DNA of 64,000 nt from an uncultured Celeribacter sp. (GTDB lineage Bacteria; Pseudomonadota; Alphaproteobacteria; Rhodobacterales; Rhodobacteraceae). Location: NCBI RefSeq assembly GCF_963676475.1, contig NZ_OY781106.1, positions 62,001-126,000 of the forward strand, written 5' to 3'. Numbering within the stretch: the stretch's first letter is position 1; each line of letters starts with the position of its first letter. The position numbers and the translations under genes are program-made. The notes under the pieces are model-generated. The model worked only from the letters and a program-made list of their open reading frames with translations, had not been told where the DNA came from and ran no database searches. This document shows positions 24,906-34,264 of the stretch, in pieces.

Positions 24906-27900
24906 GCGATCTCGGAAAGACGCGCGAGTGCGGCTTTGAGTTTGCCCTCTTCCTCTTCGCGGGCGCTCAGGTTTTCCTGCGCCTCGGTGACAACCTCTTC
25001 GGGTGCGCTTTCGACGAATTTCGGGTTGTTCAACCGACCGCGCAGACCGCCCAGTTCCTTGGCCAATTTGCCCAGAGCTTTTTCCAGACGGGCCTTTTCC
25101 TCGGCGATGTCGATCACGCCTTCGAGGGGCAGGGCGAAGGTGCCGCCCGCCACAGAAATCGTGATCGCGCCTTTCGGCATCGGGCCTTCGGAGAGGCTGT
25201 CGAGGCGCGCGAGTTTCATGATCATCGCTTCGTTGTTGGCCCAGGCGGTTTTGCCCGCCTCGTTCAACTCGACCTGCACCATCGGGATTTTGAGACCCGC
25301 CGGCACATGCACTTCGGCGCGCGACGAGCGGATGCTCTCGATCAGGTCGATCACCCAGTTCATCTCCGCGTCGGCCTCTGCGTCGATCAGCTCAGAGGAC
25401 AGCTCCGGCCAGTCGGTGAGCGCCAGCATCCCGCGACCCGGTTTGACCGTGCCCCAAAGCTCTTCGGTGATGAAGGGCATGATCGGGTGCAGCATGACGA
25501 GCGCCTGATCGAGGACCCAGCCCATGGTCTGACGGGTCTCGGCTTTCGTTGCCTCGTCGCCATCGTAGAACAGCGGTTTCGAGAGTTCGACATACCAGTC
25601 GCAGAGCTTGCCCCAGACAAAGGCATAGAGCGCGTTTGCGGCGTCGTTGAACCGGTACTCCTCGAAGGCGGTGTTGACCTCGGCCAGCACCTTGGCGGTC
25701 TCACCGATGATCCATTTGTTCACGGTCGCGCTGGGCGTCGGAATGACACCCGGCTCATAGGCGTCGAAGACCTCGTTCATCTCGGCAAAACGCGCGGCGT
25801 TCCAGATCTTCGTGGTGAAGTTCCGGTAGCCTTTGATGCGGTCCACAGAGAGTTTGAGCACACCACCGATGGAGGCCATGGAGGCATTGGTGAAACGCAG
25901 CGCATCGGCGCCGTATTCGTCGATGATCTCCAGCGGGTCGATGACGTTGCCGGTGGTTTTCGACATCTTCTTGCCCTTCTCGTCGCGGACGAGCTGGTGC
26001 AAATAGATGGTGTGGAACGGGATTTCGTCCACGACTGCCAGTTGCATCATCATCATCCGGGCGACCCAGAAGAACAGGATGTCAAAACCGGTGACCAAGA
26101 CATCGGTCGGGAAATACTTCGATGTACTCTCGTCCCAGTTCGGCCAGCCAAGGGTGCCGATCGGCCATAGGCCCGAGGAGAACCACGTGTCGAGAACGTC
26201 CGGGTCACGCCACACCGGGTAGACCAGTTTGGTCGGGTCCTGGGTGACGTTATACTGCGCGAGACCTTCGGCGAAGGCTTCGATGCCCTCTTGGCGATCC
26301 GCGACCTCGATAACACGGCAATGGTTCAGCGGCGTCGGCAGGTCGGCCATGTCGGCGAAGAATTTCGCGTGCACGGCGTCGAAATCGGAGGCGCAGTGAT
26401 GGACGGAACCGGCGTGCAACATGCCGCCTTCGGTCAGAAGGCGGATGAGTTCGACCTCGTCCAGTGCGCCATCGCCTTCGTCATCCTTGAAGTTCGGCGC
26501 AGAGAGATCGAGCCCGTACCAGACCGGGATCTGATGGCCCCACCAGAGCTGACGCGAAATGCACCAGGGTTCGATGTTTTCGAGCCAATGGTAATAGGTC
26601 TTCTCACCGCTCTCAGGCATGATCTTGGTGCGACCAGAGCGCACAGCGTCCAGAGCGGGACCCACGACTTTTTCGGCGTCCACATACCATTGATCGGTCA
26701 GCATCGGTTCGATCACGACCTTGGAGCGGTCGCCAAAGGGCTGCATGATCGGTTTGTCTTCGACGTAGGGCACGGTCTCGGTGACCTCGGACTCATTGCC
26801 GTCTTCGTCTTTGACTTTTTTCGTGATGGAGGTCATCACGGCGAGACCTTCGTCGTTGATCTCTTCCACCACGGCTTTACGCGCCTCGAAACGGTCAAGA
26901 CCGCGCAGGTGATCGGGCACAAGGTTGATCGTGTCGACTTCGGCCTCGGTAAACGGTTTGCCCGCGAGGATTTCGGCGGCGAGAATGGCGCTGTCCTCAT
27001 AGGACAACCCGTCGGTCCGCATCGCGCCTTTGGTGTCCATCAGGCGATACATCGGCAGGTTGCCACGTTTGGCCACCTGATAGTCGTTGAAATCATGCGC
27101 GCCGGTGATTTTCACCGCACCGGAGCCGAAATTCATATCCGGGTATTCGTCGGTGATGATCGGGATCAGACGGCGATGCTCTTTCGGACCAACTGGGATT
27201 TCGCAGAGCTTGCCGACGATGGGTGCGTAACGCGCATCATCCGGGTGCACCGCGACGGCTCCGTCGCCCAGCATGGTTTCGGGACGGGTCGTGGCGATGG
27301 AGATGTAGTCGCGCTCCTCGGAGAACACGACATTGCCGTCCTCGTCCTTCTCGACATAGGTGTAGGTCTCGCCGCCCGCGAGCGGGTATTTGAAGTGCCA
27401 CATATGGCCCGCAACTTCGATATTCTCGACTTCGAGATCCGAGATCGCGGTTTCAAAATGCGGGTCCCAGTTCACAAGCCGTTTGCCGCGATAAATCAAG
27501 CCCTTGTCGTACATATCGACAAAGACCTTGATCACGGCGTCATGGAAATTCGGGCTGTTTTCATGGCCAATGCGCGGGTCCCCCGGCGCGCCGGCCATGG
27601 TGAAGGCATTACGTGACCAATCGCAAGACGAGCCAAGGCGTTTGAGCTGGTTGATGATCGTGGCGCCATACTGACCCTTCCACTCCCAGACCTTCTCGAT
27701 GAAGGCGTCGCGGCCCAATTCGGCCCGCGAGGGCTGGCCGGTTTTGGCAAGCTCTTTTTCGACCATCAACTGTGTGGCGATGCCCGCATGGTCCTGACCC
27801 GGCTGCCACAGCGTGTCAAAGCCGCGCATCCGGTGCCAGCGCACGAGGATGTCCTGAATGGTGTTGTTGAACGCGTGTCCAACATGCAGAGCGCCCGTCA

Positions 27901-28039
27901 CATTGGGCGGCGGGATCATGATGGTAAAGGTCTCGTCGCGGCTCTTGTTGGCCCCGGCCTTGAAGGCGCCTGCCTTTTCCCATTCCGCATAGATGCGGGC
28001 TTCCGCCTCATGTGCGTCGAATGTCTTTTCCATAGCCAT
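24902..28039 (-). CDS. valS: Valyl-tRNA synthetase
   Basis: A 1045-residue class I synthetase. HVGH (HIGH motif) is at residues 52-55 after PPPNVTGAL. An editing CP1 domain follows (TTRPETMLGDGAVAVHPDDARY), then KKMSKTTGNV (KMSKS) and a C-terminal anticodon and coiled-coil arm (final 70 residues rich in Glu, Lys, Ala). It charges tRNA-Val and edits threonine. The start may be the ATG at 28039 or the in-frame ATG two codons on. Its length is slightly above the usual 950 or so. Confidence 0.97.
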   Translation of the reverse strand: MAMEKTFDAHEAEARIYAEWEKAGAFKAGANKSRDETFTIMIPPPNVTGALHVGHAFNNTIQDILVRWHRMRGFDTLWQPGQDHAGIATQLMVEKELAKTGQPSRAELGRDAFIEKVWEWKGQYGATIINQLKRLGSSCDWSRNAFTMAGAPGDPRIGHENSPNFHDAVIKVFVDMYDKGLIYRGKRLVNWDPHFETAISDLEVENIEVAGHMWHFKYPLAGGETYTYVEKDEDGNVVFSEERDYISIATTRPETMLGDGAVAVHPDDARYAPIVGKLCEIPVGPKEHRRLIPIITDEYPDMNFGSGAVKITGAHDFNDYQVAKRGNLPMYRLMDTKGAMRTDGLSYEDSAILAAEILAGKPFTEAEVDTINLVPDHLRGLDRFEARKAVVEEINDEGLAVMTSITKKVKDEDGNESEVTETVPYVEDKPIMQPFGDRSKVVIEPMLTDQWYVDAEKVVGPALDAVRSGRTKIMPESGEKTYYHWLENIEPWCISRQLWWGHQIPVWYGLDLSAPNFKDDEGDGALDEVELIRLLTEGGMLHAGSVHHCASDFDAVHAKFFADMADLPTPLNHCRVIEVADRQEGIEAFAEGLAQYNVTQDPTKLVYPVWRDPDVLDTWFSSGLWPIGTLGWPNWDESTSKYFPTDVLVTGFDILFFWVARMMMMQLAVVDEIPFHTIYLHQLVRDEKGKKMSKTTGNVIDPLEIIDEYGADALRFTNASMASIGGVLKLSVDRIKGYRNFTTKIWNAARFAEMNEVFDAYEPGVIPTPSATVNKWIIGETAKVLAEVNTAFEEYRFNDAANALYAFVWGKLCDWYVELSKPLFYDGDEATKAETRQTMGWVLDQALVMLHPIMPFITEELWGTVKPGRGMLALTDWPELSSELIDAEADAEMNWVIDLIESIRSSRAEVHVPAGLKIPMVQVELNEAGKTAWANNEAMIMKLARLDSLSEGPMPKGAITISVAGGTFALPLEGVIDIAEEKARLEKALGKLAKELGGLRGRLNNPKFVESAPEEVVTEAQENLSAREEEEGKLKAALARLSEIA

Positions 28040-28229
28040 CTTATGTCTCGCTCAGTCGGATTTCGTTCGGTTCTTTTCGTCTCGCGATGTTTAGCCTGTG
28101 CGACAGTGAAGGAAAAGGGCGAAAGACCGCCTGTGCTTTGGTGGGAAAGCGTTGCGAGTGCGTGGAATTTGACCTGATGTTAACGGGTCCTGTGCGAAGA
28201 CCTCTGTCAAAGTTGAGAGGAGAACGGCG

Positions 28230-29384
28230 ATGGGCGGGGCCCCCGCGGACTTGCAAAGACTGGCCGATCGTTTGAGCCGCAGCGCCTGGCACAATGGTGT
28301 GACGCTGTCGCTCTATGATCGCGAAACCGGTCGGGAAACCCATGTCGGGAGCGGCGCGCTGGACAAGCGCACGCCTTATTTTGCGACGGGCGCGTCAAAG
28401 CTGTTCGTGACCGCGATCCTTTTGCAGCTCTGCGAGGAGGGAAAGATCGACCTCGATATGCCGTTCCTGCGCTACATCTCAAACACCGCAAGCTGTCTGG
28501 AATTGCATGTCATGGATAGGGTCGATCGCACCGACCAGATCACACTGCGTCACCTCATGTCGCACAGGTCAGGCTTGGGGAATTTCTTTATCTACAAACG
28601 TCAGGCGCGTGAGCTTCGGCATATGGTCGGTGACGGTGTGGACAGCTCATGGGGATTTGAAGATGCGATGCAGCGCGCCCGTTCTCACGGCGCCATTCGT
28701 GCCCCCGGGACAGGGGAGAGGGCATATTATTCCGACACCAACTATCATATTCTCGGCCGCGTGATCGAAGATGTGACGGGTATGAGTTTCGCGCGCGCTG
28801 TGCAAAGCCGCATTGCTGAGCCGCTCGGTTTACAGGCGACTTATGTCTATTGTGATCCCTCGGATTCTCGCCCCGTTGATCCGATGTCGCGCGCACAACA
28901 TGTGCATGTCCCCCGCACCATGGCGTCTTTTCAGGCCGATGGTGGCATCGTGACCACCTCGCGGGAATCGATGATCTTTGCACGCGGGTTCTTCGAGGGC
29001 TATCTGTTCGACAAACGCATCCTGCCGCGCTTGTTCACATGGCATCCGATGTTTTTCCCCACTGAATTCGGTGCCGGTATGATGCATGTTCAGGTGCCCT
29101 GGTGGATGACCCTGCCTTACAGGTTGCGGTTTCGCGCGCGGAATTTTTTCAAACCGGCGCCACGTTTGATCGGACATATCGGTCTTGGCGGAACATTGTG
29201 TTTCTACGCCCCCGATCACGGGGTTTACGTGGCCGGGACGGTCAACCAACTGGTCGACCCGGCCCGAGGTCTGGCCTTTGGGCTACGGGGGGTGGAAGAC
29301 GTCGTGGGAAGGATTAGGGCTCAATATCTGCGTGATGCGCGTCTACAGCCCGAACATGCCGCACCGCTGGCATCACACATCTGA
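28230..29384 (+). CDS. Beta-lactamase/penicillin-binding-like serine hydrolase homologue, nucleophile apparently absent
   Basis: A 384-residue protein of the class C beta-lactamase/esterase superfamily. The region equivalent to SxxK reads TGASK (residues 53-57), so the nucleophile position holds Gly54 while Lys57 is kept. The second motif is present as YSDTN (Tyr167), and the third as GHIGLGG near the C-terminus. HRSGLGNF and EPLGL also match the family. It has no signal peptide, so it is probably cytoplasmic. Either the family uses a different residue or this is a non-catalytic member. It is divergent from valS. Confidence 0.75.
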   Translation: MGGAPADLQRLADRLSRSAWHNGVTLSLYDRETGRETHVGSGALDKRTPYFATGASKLFVTAILLQLCEEGKIDLDMPFLRYISNTASCLELHVMDRVDRTDQITLRHLMSHRSGLGNFFIYKRQARELRHMVGDGVDSSWGFEDAMQRARSHGAIRAPGTGERAYYSDTNYHILGRVIEDVTGMSFARAVQSRIAEPLGLQATYVYCDPSDSRPVDPMSRAQHVHVPRTMASFQADGGIVTTSRESMIFARGFFEGYLFDKRILPRLFTWHPMFFPTEFGAGMMHVQVPWWMTLPYRLRFRARNFFKPAPRLIGHIGLGGTLCFYAPDHGVYVAGTVNQLVDPARGLAFGLRGVEDVVGRIRAQYLRDARLQPEHAAPLASHI

Positions 29385-29411
29385 GGGCTGTATTTCAGGC
29401 CGACTCTCTGC

Positions 29412-29843
29412 CTAAATAGACCTGTCGAATTTGGTCGAGAGGTGGATGAGGCTTTCGAGGTCCTGCACGCCGGTGATGCCGTTGATCTGATCGAGGGTCT
29501 GGTCGATCTCCTCGGTCGTTTCACAGGCGATCTGCGCGATCAGGTCGACACGTCCCGTTGAGGTTGCGACCATTTCCACCTCCGGCACCGCCTTGAGCTT
29601 TGTCACCACCGAGGCCGAGCTGCGCGGTTCGACCTGAATGAGCACCGTCGCCTTGATCCGCCGCGCCAGCGCCACATCGCCCAGCTTGATCGTATAGCCC
29701 GCGATGGTGCCATTGGTTTCCATTCGTTCAAGACGCGCCTGCACGGTCGAGCGCGCGACTTTGAACCGGCGCGCAAGCCGCGACACGGAGATCGAGGAAT
29801 CGGCGGCCAGCGCCATCAGAATCTTGTTGTCGAGATCGTCCAA
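29412..29843 (-). CDS. Lrp/AsnC family transcriptional regulator
   Basis: A 143-residue regulator. The N-terminal helix-turn-helix is LARRFKVARSTVQARLERME (about residues 22-41), and the C-terminal RAM ligand domain begins near residue 63 with KATVLIQVEPRS. It is divergent from the PLP decarboxylase gene, with a 299-bp spacer, so it may control that gene or its own. Such regulators usually sense an amino acid; which one cannot be told. Confidence 0.88.
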   Translation of the reverse strand: MDDLDNKILMALAADSSISVSRLARRFKVARSTVQARLERMETNGTIAGYTIKLGDVALARRIKATVLIQVEPRSSASVVTKLKAVPEVEMVATSTGRVDLIAQIACETTEEIDQTLDQINGITGVQDLESLIHLSTKFDRSI

Positions 29844-30023
29844 AATCGTCCCCCCCCAAGTTTACAGCACGGGCCGGAGAGGCCGGCATATTTGCGCTAT
29901 GTCAATTTGACCGATAATTTCGTCAAAATGACCGGCATAATGCATGATTTTACCCTTTCGAACGGCAAAATCAACACGCATATAGCGATCATTGATTTAC
30001 AGGATCAAAGGGCGGTCGAGACC

Positions 30024-30103
30024 CCCGGGAGAACCCGGAAGACCTGCACCTGGCCTGGTTCGGATAACCGCGTAAGCGCAATCCCAACCGGACTATTCCC
30101 GGG
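30024..30103 (+). ncRNA. Structured leader RNA, candidate speF motif
   Basis: Between the Lrp gene and the decarboxylase. cccggga (30024-30030) pairs with tcccggg (30097-30103), enclosing ggttcggataacc and gcgtaagcg hairpins and other GC-rich pieces. The ribosome-binding site aaagga lies 25 bases after. The speF motif is a known alphaproteobacterial RNA found upstream of ornithine decarboxylase genes, so position and structure both fit. I could not run a covariance search, so the name is provisional. Confidence 0.5.
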
Positions 30104-30142
30104 CAAGATGTGGCTGCGCTCTGTTGGTAAAGGACGACACCA

Positions 30143-31285
30143 ATGGGGCTCTCTAAAACCATCTGGGCAACGCCCAGCGAATTCCTGCGCACGCATGCTC
30201 CCGAGCATCCGGTGCTGTTTTTCTCTCCCTCGATCCTGCAAGCGACCGCGCGTCGTTTTCTAAAAGGTTTTCCGGGTTTCGTGACCTATGCGGTCAAATC
30301 CAACCCGGATGAGGGCGTGCTCGCCAACCTCGTGGCCGCAGGGGTCAAAGGGTTCGATGTGGCCTCGCCCGTCGAGATGGACACCATTGCCCGCATCGCG
30401 CCCGGCGCGGCCATGCATTACAACAACCCGGTTCGCTCGCGCACCGAGATTCTGCACGCCGTCAAAATGGGCGTGAAATCCTACTCCGTGGACAGCCACT
30501 CCGAGCTTGTGAAGCTTGGCGAATTGGTGCCCGCCGACGGTGTCGAGATTTCCGTGCGCTTCAAACTGCCGGTCGAGGGGGCTGCTTACAACTTCGGCGC
30601 CAAATTCGGTGCGACTGTCGAGCTGGCCGCCGAGCTTCTGACGCTCGCCTCTCAGTTGGGCTTCACGCCGTCTTTGACCTTCCACCCGGGCACGCAATGC
30701 ACCGATCCGCATGCATGGGACAAATACATCCGCGCCGCCGCCGAGATCGCGCGCATGGCCGACGTCAAAATCGCGCGTCTGAACGTGGGTGGCGGCTTCC
30801 CGTCGCACCGTCTGAACGAAGTTGTGCCGCAGCTTGAGCCGACCTTCGATCTCATCGGTCGTGTAGCGCGAGAGGCCTTTGGCGACGACATGCCGGCGCT
30901 CGTCTGTGAGCCGGGTCGTGGTCTTGTGGCCGAAAGCTATTCTCTCGTGACCCGCGTCAAGGCGATCCGTGACGACGCCCATGTGTTCCTGAACGATGGC
31001 GTCTACGGTGGTCTGTCCGAGCTGCACCTCGTCGGCGTGATCGACCGCATCGGCGTGTTCGGCCCGCAAGGCGTCAAACGCGAGGGCGAGACCGTGAACC
31101 GCACGGTGTTTGGCCCGACCTGCGACAGCCTCGACAAGCTGCCGTCCGAACTGGCGTTCCCGGTGACGATGGAAGAGGAAGATCACGTGATCTTCTACGG
31201 CCTCGGCGCCTACTCTTTGGCGACCGCGACGAAGTTCAACGGCTTCGGTCAGATCACCGTGGAAACCGTGCACCGTCAACTTTGA
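30143..31285 (+). CDS. Ornithine/lysine-type PLP decarboxylase (fold type III)
   Basis: A 380-residue alanine-racemase-fold decarboxylase. Seen: the PLP lysine in FVTYAVKSNPD, the HPGTQC strand, the glycine loop LNVGGGFPSH, CEPGRGLVAES, and the active-site Cys-Asp in FGPTCDSLD. These match eukaryotic-type ornithine decarboxylases used by alphaproteobacteria for putrescine. The ATG follows aaagga. The probable leader RNA upstream and the divergent Lrp gene suggest two layers of control. Lysine or diaminopimelate as substrate is less likely but possible. Confidence 0.9.
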   Translation: MGLSKTIWATPSEFLRTHAPEHPVLFFSPSILQATARRFLKGFPGFVTYAVKSNPDEGVLANLVAAGVKGFDVASPVEMDTIARIAPGAAMHYNNPVRSRTEILHAVKMGVKSYSVDSHSELVKLGELVPADGVEISVRFKLPVEGAAYNFGAKFGATVELAAELLTLASQLGFTPSLTFHPGTQCTDPHAWDKYIRAAAEIARMADVKIARLNVGGGFPSHRLNEVVPQLEPTFDLIGRVAREAFGDDMPALVCEPGRGLVAESYSLVTRVKAIRDDAHVFLNDGVYGGLSELHLVGVIDRIGVFGPQGVKREGETVNRTVFGPTCDSLDKLPSELAFPVTMEEEDHVIFYGLGAYSLATATKFNGFGQITVETVHRQL

Positions 31286-31330
31286 ACGGGTCACTTTGAA
31301 ATACGCCTGAGAGTCGTTCCTCATGCGAAA

Positions 31331-31361
31331 CCCCTCCTCGAAATCCGGGGAGGGGATTTTT
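31331..31361 (+). terminator. Terminator of the PLP decarboxylase gene
   Basis: Stem cccctcctcg / cggggagggg around aaatc, followed by attttta, 45 bp after the stop codon. Confidence 0.85.
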
Positions 31362-31386
31362 AGCGATTCTATGGTAACTCTCCGGA

Positions 31387-32436
31387 ATGGAAGAGAGAAA
31401 AAGCCTCATCGGCCGTCTGGGCCCCTTGTTCAAATTCCGCAAACGCATCCGCACCTCCGGGGGGCATCATGCGCGTGGGCCGCTGAGCCATGTGATCTTG
31501 ATGGATGGCACCTTGTCGTCCTTGCAGCCCGGTTTGGAGACCAACGCCGGGCTGGCCTATAAACTCTGCTCCGAGGCGGCGCAGGGGGCCAATATGCTGG
31601 TGCGCTATGAAGCTGGCATCCAGTGGGTCGATTGGCGCGATACGCGCGATGTGATCGAAGGCCGCGGCATCAATCAGCAAATCCGGCGTGTCTACGGCGC
31701 GCTCGCGTCACGCTACCGGCCCGGCGACAAGATTTACCTCTTCGGCTATTCGCGCGGCGCCTATGCGGTGCGCTCGCTGTCGGGGTTCATCGACATGATC
31801 GGGCTCTTGCGCGCCGAAGAGGCGACCGAGCGCAACATCCGCGATGCCTATCGGCACTATCAAATGGCGCCCCATGCCCGTGCGGCGCAGGCGTTCACAA
31901 AGACCCATTGCCACGACAAAGTCGAGATCGAATTTCTGGGGGTCTGGGATACGGTGGCGGCGCTGGGCCTGCATATGCCCTTGGTGTGGCGCTATTCTTC
32001 GGTGTTTCACGAATTTCATACCCAAGAACCCGCGCGCTGCGTCAAAGCGGTCTATCATGCGCTGGCCTACCACGAACGCCGCCGCGCTTATGCGCCGGTC
32101 TTGTTTGACAGCCCCGATGATCCGCCTGTTTTCAATGGGCGCAAACAGGTGTTGCAGCAGATGTGGTTCCCCGGCACCCATGGCGATGTCGGTGGGCAAT
32201 TGTCGGGCTATAACCCGGAGCGACGGTTGTCGAATGCGGCACTTGTCTGGATGCTCGACAAGGCGGAACAAGCAGGGTTGGAGTTGCCGGATGGGTGGCG
32301 GATGCGCTATCTCGCGGACCCGCATGGGCCGTCGATCGGGCTCAATCGCGGCTGGGGAAAGTTCTTTTGGCTGCGCGCGCGGCGCGGGGTGGGGCAGGAC
32401 CCGTCAGAAATCCTGCACCCGGCGTTGAAATCCTAG
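31387..32436 (+). CDS. DUF2235 (T6SS phospholipase-effector-like) domain protein
   Basis: A 349-residue alpha/beta-hydrolase-like protein. The catalytic Ser is in the GYSRGAYAVRSLSGFI elbow (about residues 118-133). HVILMDGTLSS at the N-terminus, FLGVWDTVAALG, and WFPGTHGDVGG with the likely catalytic His-Asp complete the DUF2235 pattern. Some family members are type VI secretion phospholipases, but stand-alone chromosomal members like this are common in Rhodobacteraceae and no T6SS genes are near. Its stop overlaps the metF stop on the other strand. Confidence 0.85.
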   Translation: MEERKSLIGRLGPLFKFRKRIRTSGGHHARGPLSHVILMDGTLSSLQPGLETNAGLAYKLCSEAAQGANMLVRYEAGIQWVDWRDTRDVIEGRGINQQIRRVYGALASRYRPGDKIYLFGYSRGAYAVRSLSGFIDMIGLLRAEEATERNIRDAYRHYQMAPHARAAQAFTKTHCHDKVEIEFLGVWDTVAALGLHMPLVWRYSSVFHEFHTQEPARCVKAVYHALAYHERRRAYAPVLFDSPDDPPVFNGRKQVLQQMWFPGTHGDVGGQLSGYNPERRLSNAALVWMLDKAEQAGLELPDGWRMRYLADPHGPSIGLNRGWGKFFWLRARRGVGQDPSEILHPALKS

Positions 32437-33266
32437 ATCACGCCCAGATTGGCGCAGACCGCCTTGGTCAGGGTCGGACGGTTCAGCGTATAGAAATGCA
32501 AATCCTCGATGCCTTCCGCAAGAAGTTTTTCGCAAAGCTTGGTGCACAGGTCGATGGAGAGCTGATGGTGGTCCTGTGAATGTTCAAAGGCTGCCTCATA
32601 GCTGATCGGGATCGGCGTGCCACAGGAGGCGGCGAATCTCTGGATGCCTTTCCAGCTGGTGATCGGCAGGACGCCGGGGATGATATGACCTTCGATCCCG
32701 GCGCGCGCGCAGCGGTCGCGGAAACGAAAGAAATTTTCCGGCTCGAAGAAAAATTGCGTGATGGCAGAATCGGCGCCTACCTCGAATTTCTGTTTCAGCC
32801 AGGAGACATCCGCATTCTCGTCGGCGGCTTCCGGGTGCGGGTCCGGGTAGGCGCCGACGCGGATTTTGAAATCGCCGGTGTCTTTCAGCGCTGTGATCAA
32901 CTCGACCGAGTTGGAAAAGCCACCCTCAGCGGGGGTGAATTTGCCCGCGCCTTTCGGCGGATCGCCCCGAAGTGCGACGATTTCATTCACGCCAGATTCT
33001 TTGTAACTATTGGCAATCGCGAGGGTTTCTTCTTTCGTCGCGTTCACGCAGGTCAGGTGCGCGGCAACATTCCAGCCGTATTCCTTATGCAGCAAAGAGA
33101 CCGCATCATGGGTCAGCTCACGCGTCGTGCCGCCCGCGCCATAGGTCACGGAGACAAACGTCGGGTCCATGCCCTGAAACGCCTCGACGGTTTCGAACAG
33201 GCTGAAACAGGCCTGGATATTCTTCGGCGGGAAGAATTCGAAAGAGATATTGGGCGCTTTGGGCAT
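32433..33266 (-). CDS. metF: 5,10-methylenetetrahydrofolate reductase
   Basis: A 277-residue FAD-dependent TIM-barrel enzyme that makes 5-methyl-THF for methionine synthesis. Start at MPKAPNISFEFFPPK. Seen: FEFFPPK with the catalytic Glu, VSVTYGAGGTTRE, ALRGDPP, and a FFFEPENFF segment. It is divergent from a MetR-type regulator, with a MetR-like box between them. An upstream in-frame start at 33353 lies inside the shared regulatory region and is rejected. Confidence 0.95.
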   Translation of the reverse strand: MPKAPNISFEFFPPKNIQACFSLFETVEAFQGMDPTFVSVTYGAGGTTRELTHDAVSLLHKEYGWNVAAHLTCVNATKEETLAIANSYKESGVNEIVALRGDPPKGAGKFTPAEGGFSNSVELITALKDTGDFKIRVGAYPDPHPEAADENADVSWLKQKFEVGADSAITQFFFEPENFFRFRDRCARAGIEGHIIPGVLPITSWKGIQRFAASCGTPIPISYEAAFEHSQDHHQLSIDLCTKLCEKLLAEGIEDLHFYTLNRPTLTKAVCANLGVI

Positions 33267-33312
33267 TGTCTTGTCCTTGATCTTTTGTCGCCTTGTGTCA
33301 TGCCACGCCATG

Positions 33313-33325
33313 TGAGACAAATTCA
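33313..33325. promoter_or_regulatory. Candidate MetR-binding site
   Basis: TGAGACAAATTCA matches the enterobacterial MetR consensus TGAA-N5-TTCA with one mismatch. It lies between divergent metF and metR, as expected for control of both. Confidence 0.5.
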
Positions 33326-33358
33326 TAATTCTCAAGAACAACATGAGCACCACTCAAG

Positions 33359-34264
33359 ATGCATCTCGAATTTCGCCACCTGCGAACCATAAAGGCCATC
33401 TATGAAGAGGGCGGATTGGCGCGGGCGGCAGACCGGCTGAACATCACGCAATCTGCGCTGAGCCACCAGGTCAAGGGGCTGGAGGATCAGGCGGGGGTGG
33501 AATTGTTCGTGCGGCGTTCGAAACCGCTCAAGCTCTCGGCGGCGGGGATGCGTTTGCTGGCTTTGGCCGAAGACGTCCTGCCTAAAGTCGAAGCCCTCGA
33601 AGACGAGTTTCGCGGCATTGAGGCGGGCACGCTGGGGCGGCTTCATATTGCGATGGAGTGCCACGCCTGTTTCGACTGGCTCTTTCCGGTACTGCATCAA
33701 TTCCGCGAGGCCTGGCCCGAGGTCGACATCGACATTCGCCAACGTCTGGCCTTCGGGGCGCTTCCGGCGCTGGAGCGCGAGGAAGTGGATTTCGTCATCT
33801 CTTCGGACCCCGAGAACATCCACGGTATCACCTTTGTGCCGCTCTTTGATTACGCGCCGATGTGTGCCATGTCGTCGAAATCGCCGCTGACGCAGAAGGC
33901 CTATGTCGAGGCGGATGATTTCCGCGATCAGACGTTGATCACCTATCCGATGGACCGCACGCGGCTCGATGTCTTTAAGAACTTGCTGATCCCGGCGGGG
34001 GTCGAGCCGTTGCAACAGCGTAAGGTCGAGTTGACGGATGTGATCCTGATGCTCGTGGCTGCCGGGCGCGGCGTGGCGGTGTTGCCCGATTGGGTGATGC
34101 GCGATATTCGCAACATGCCGGATTACGCCGTGCGCCCGCTGACCGCCAAAGGCGTCAAGCGGACGATGTATGCAGCCGTACGGGACACGGATTTGGAAAA
34201 ACCCTATATGGTCCATGTGTTGCGCATCGCGAAGGCCGAAGCGGCGAAGATCAGAGGCGGCTGA
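33359..34264 (+). CDS. metR: LysR-type regulator, MetR-like
   Basis: A 301-residue LysR regulator. The N-terminal winged helix is LEFRHLRTIKAIYEEGGLARAAD continuing with LNITQSALSHQVKGLE. The effector domain keeps LHIAMECHACFDWL, a sequence typical of MetR, whose co-inducer is homocysteine. The divergent metF gene and the TGA-N7-TCA box upstream support activation of methionine synthesis. Its stop abuts the stop of the DUF1428 gene. Confidence 0.9.
   Translation: MHLEFRHLRTIKAIYEEGGLARAADRLNITQSALSHQVKGLEDQAGVELFVRRSKPLKLSAAGMRLLALAEDVLPKVEALEDEFRGIEAGTLGRLHIAMECHACFDWLFPVLHQFREAWPEVDIDIRQRLAFGALPALEREEVDFVISSDPENIHGITFVPLFDYAPMCAMSSKSPLTQKAYVEADDFRDQTLITYPMDRTRLDVFKNLLIPAGVEPLQQRKVELTDVILMLVAAGRGVAVLPDWVMRDIRNMPDYAVRPLTAKGVKRTMYAAVRDTDLEKPYMVHVLRIAKAEAAKIRGG

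Noticed and set aside
26291..27616. A 441-codon rightward frame inside valS
   Set aside because: Complement of the valyl-tRNA synthetase gene; His/Asp/Gly-rich shadow composition and no start signal.
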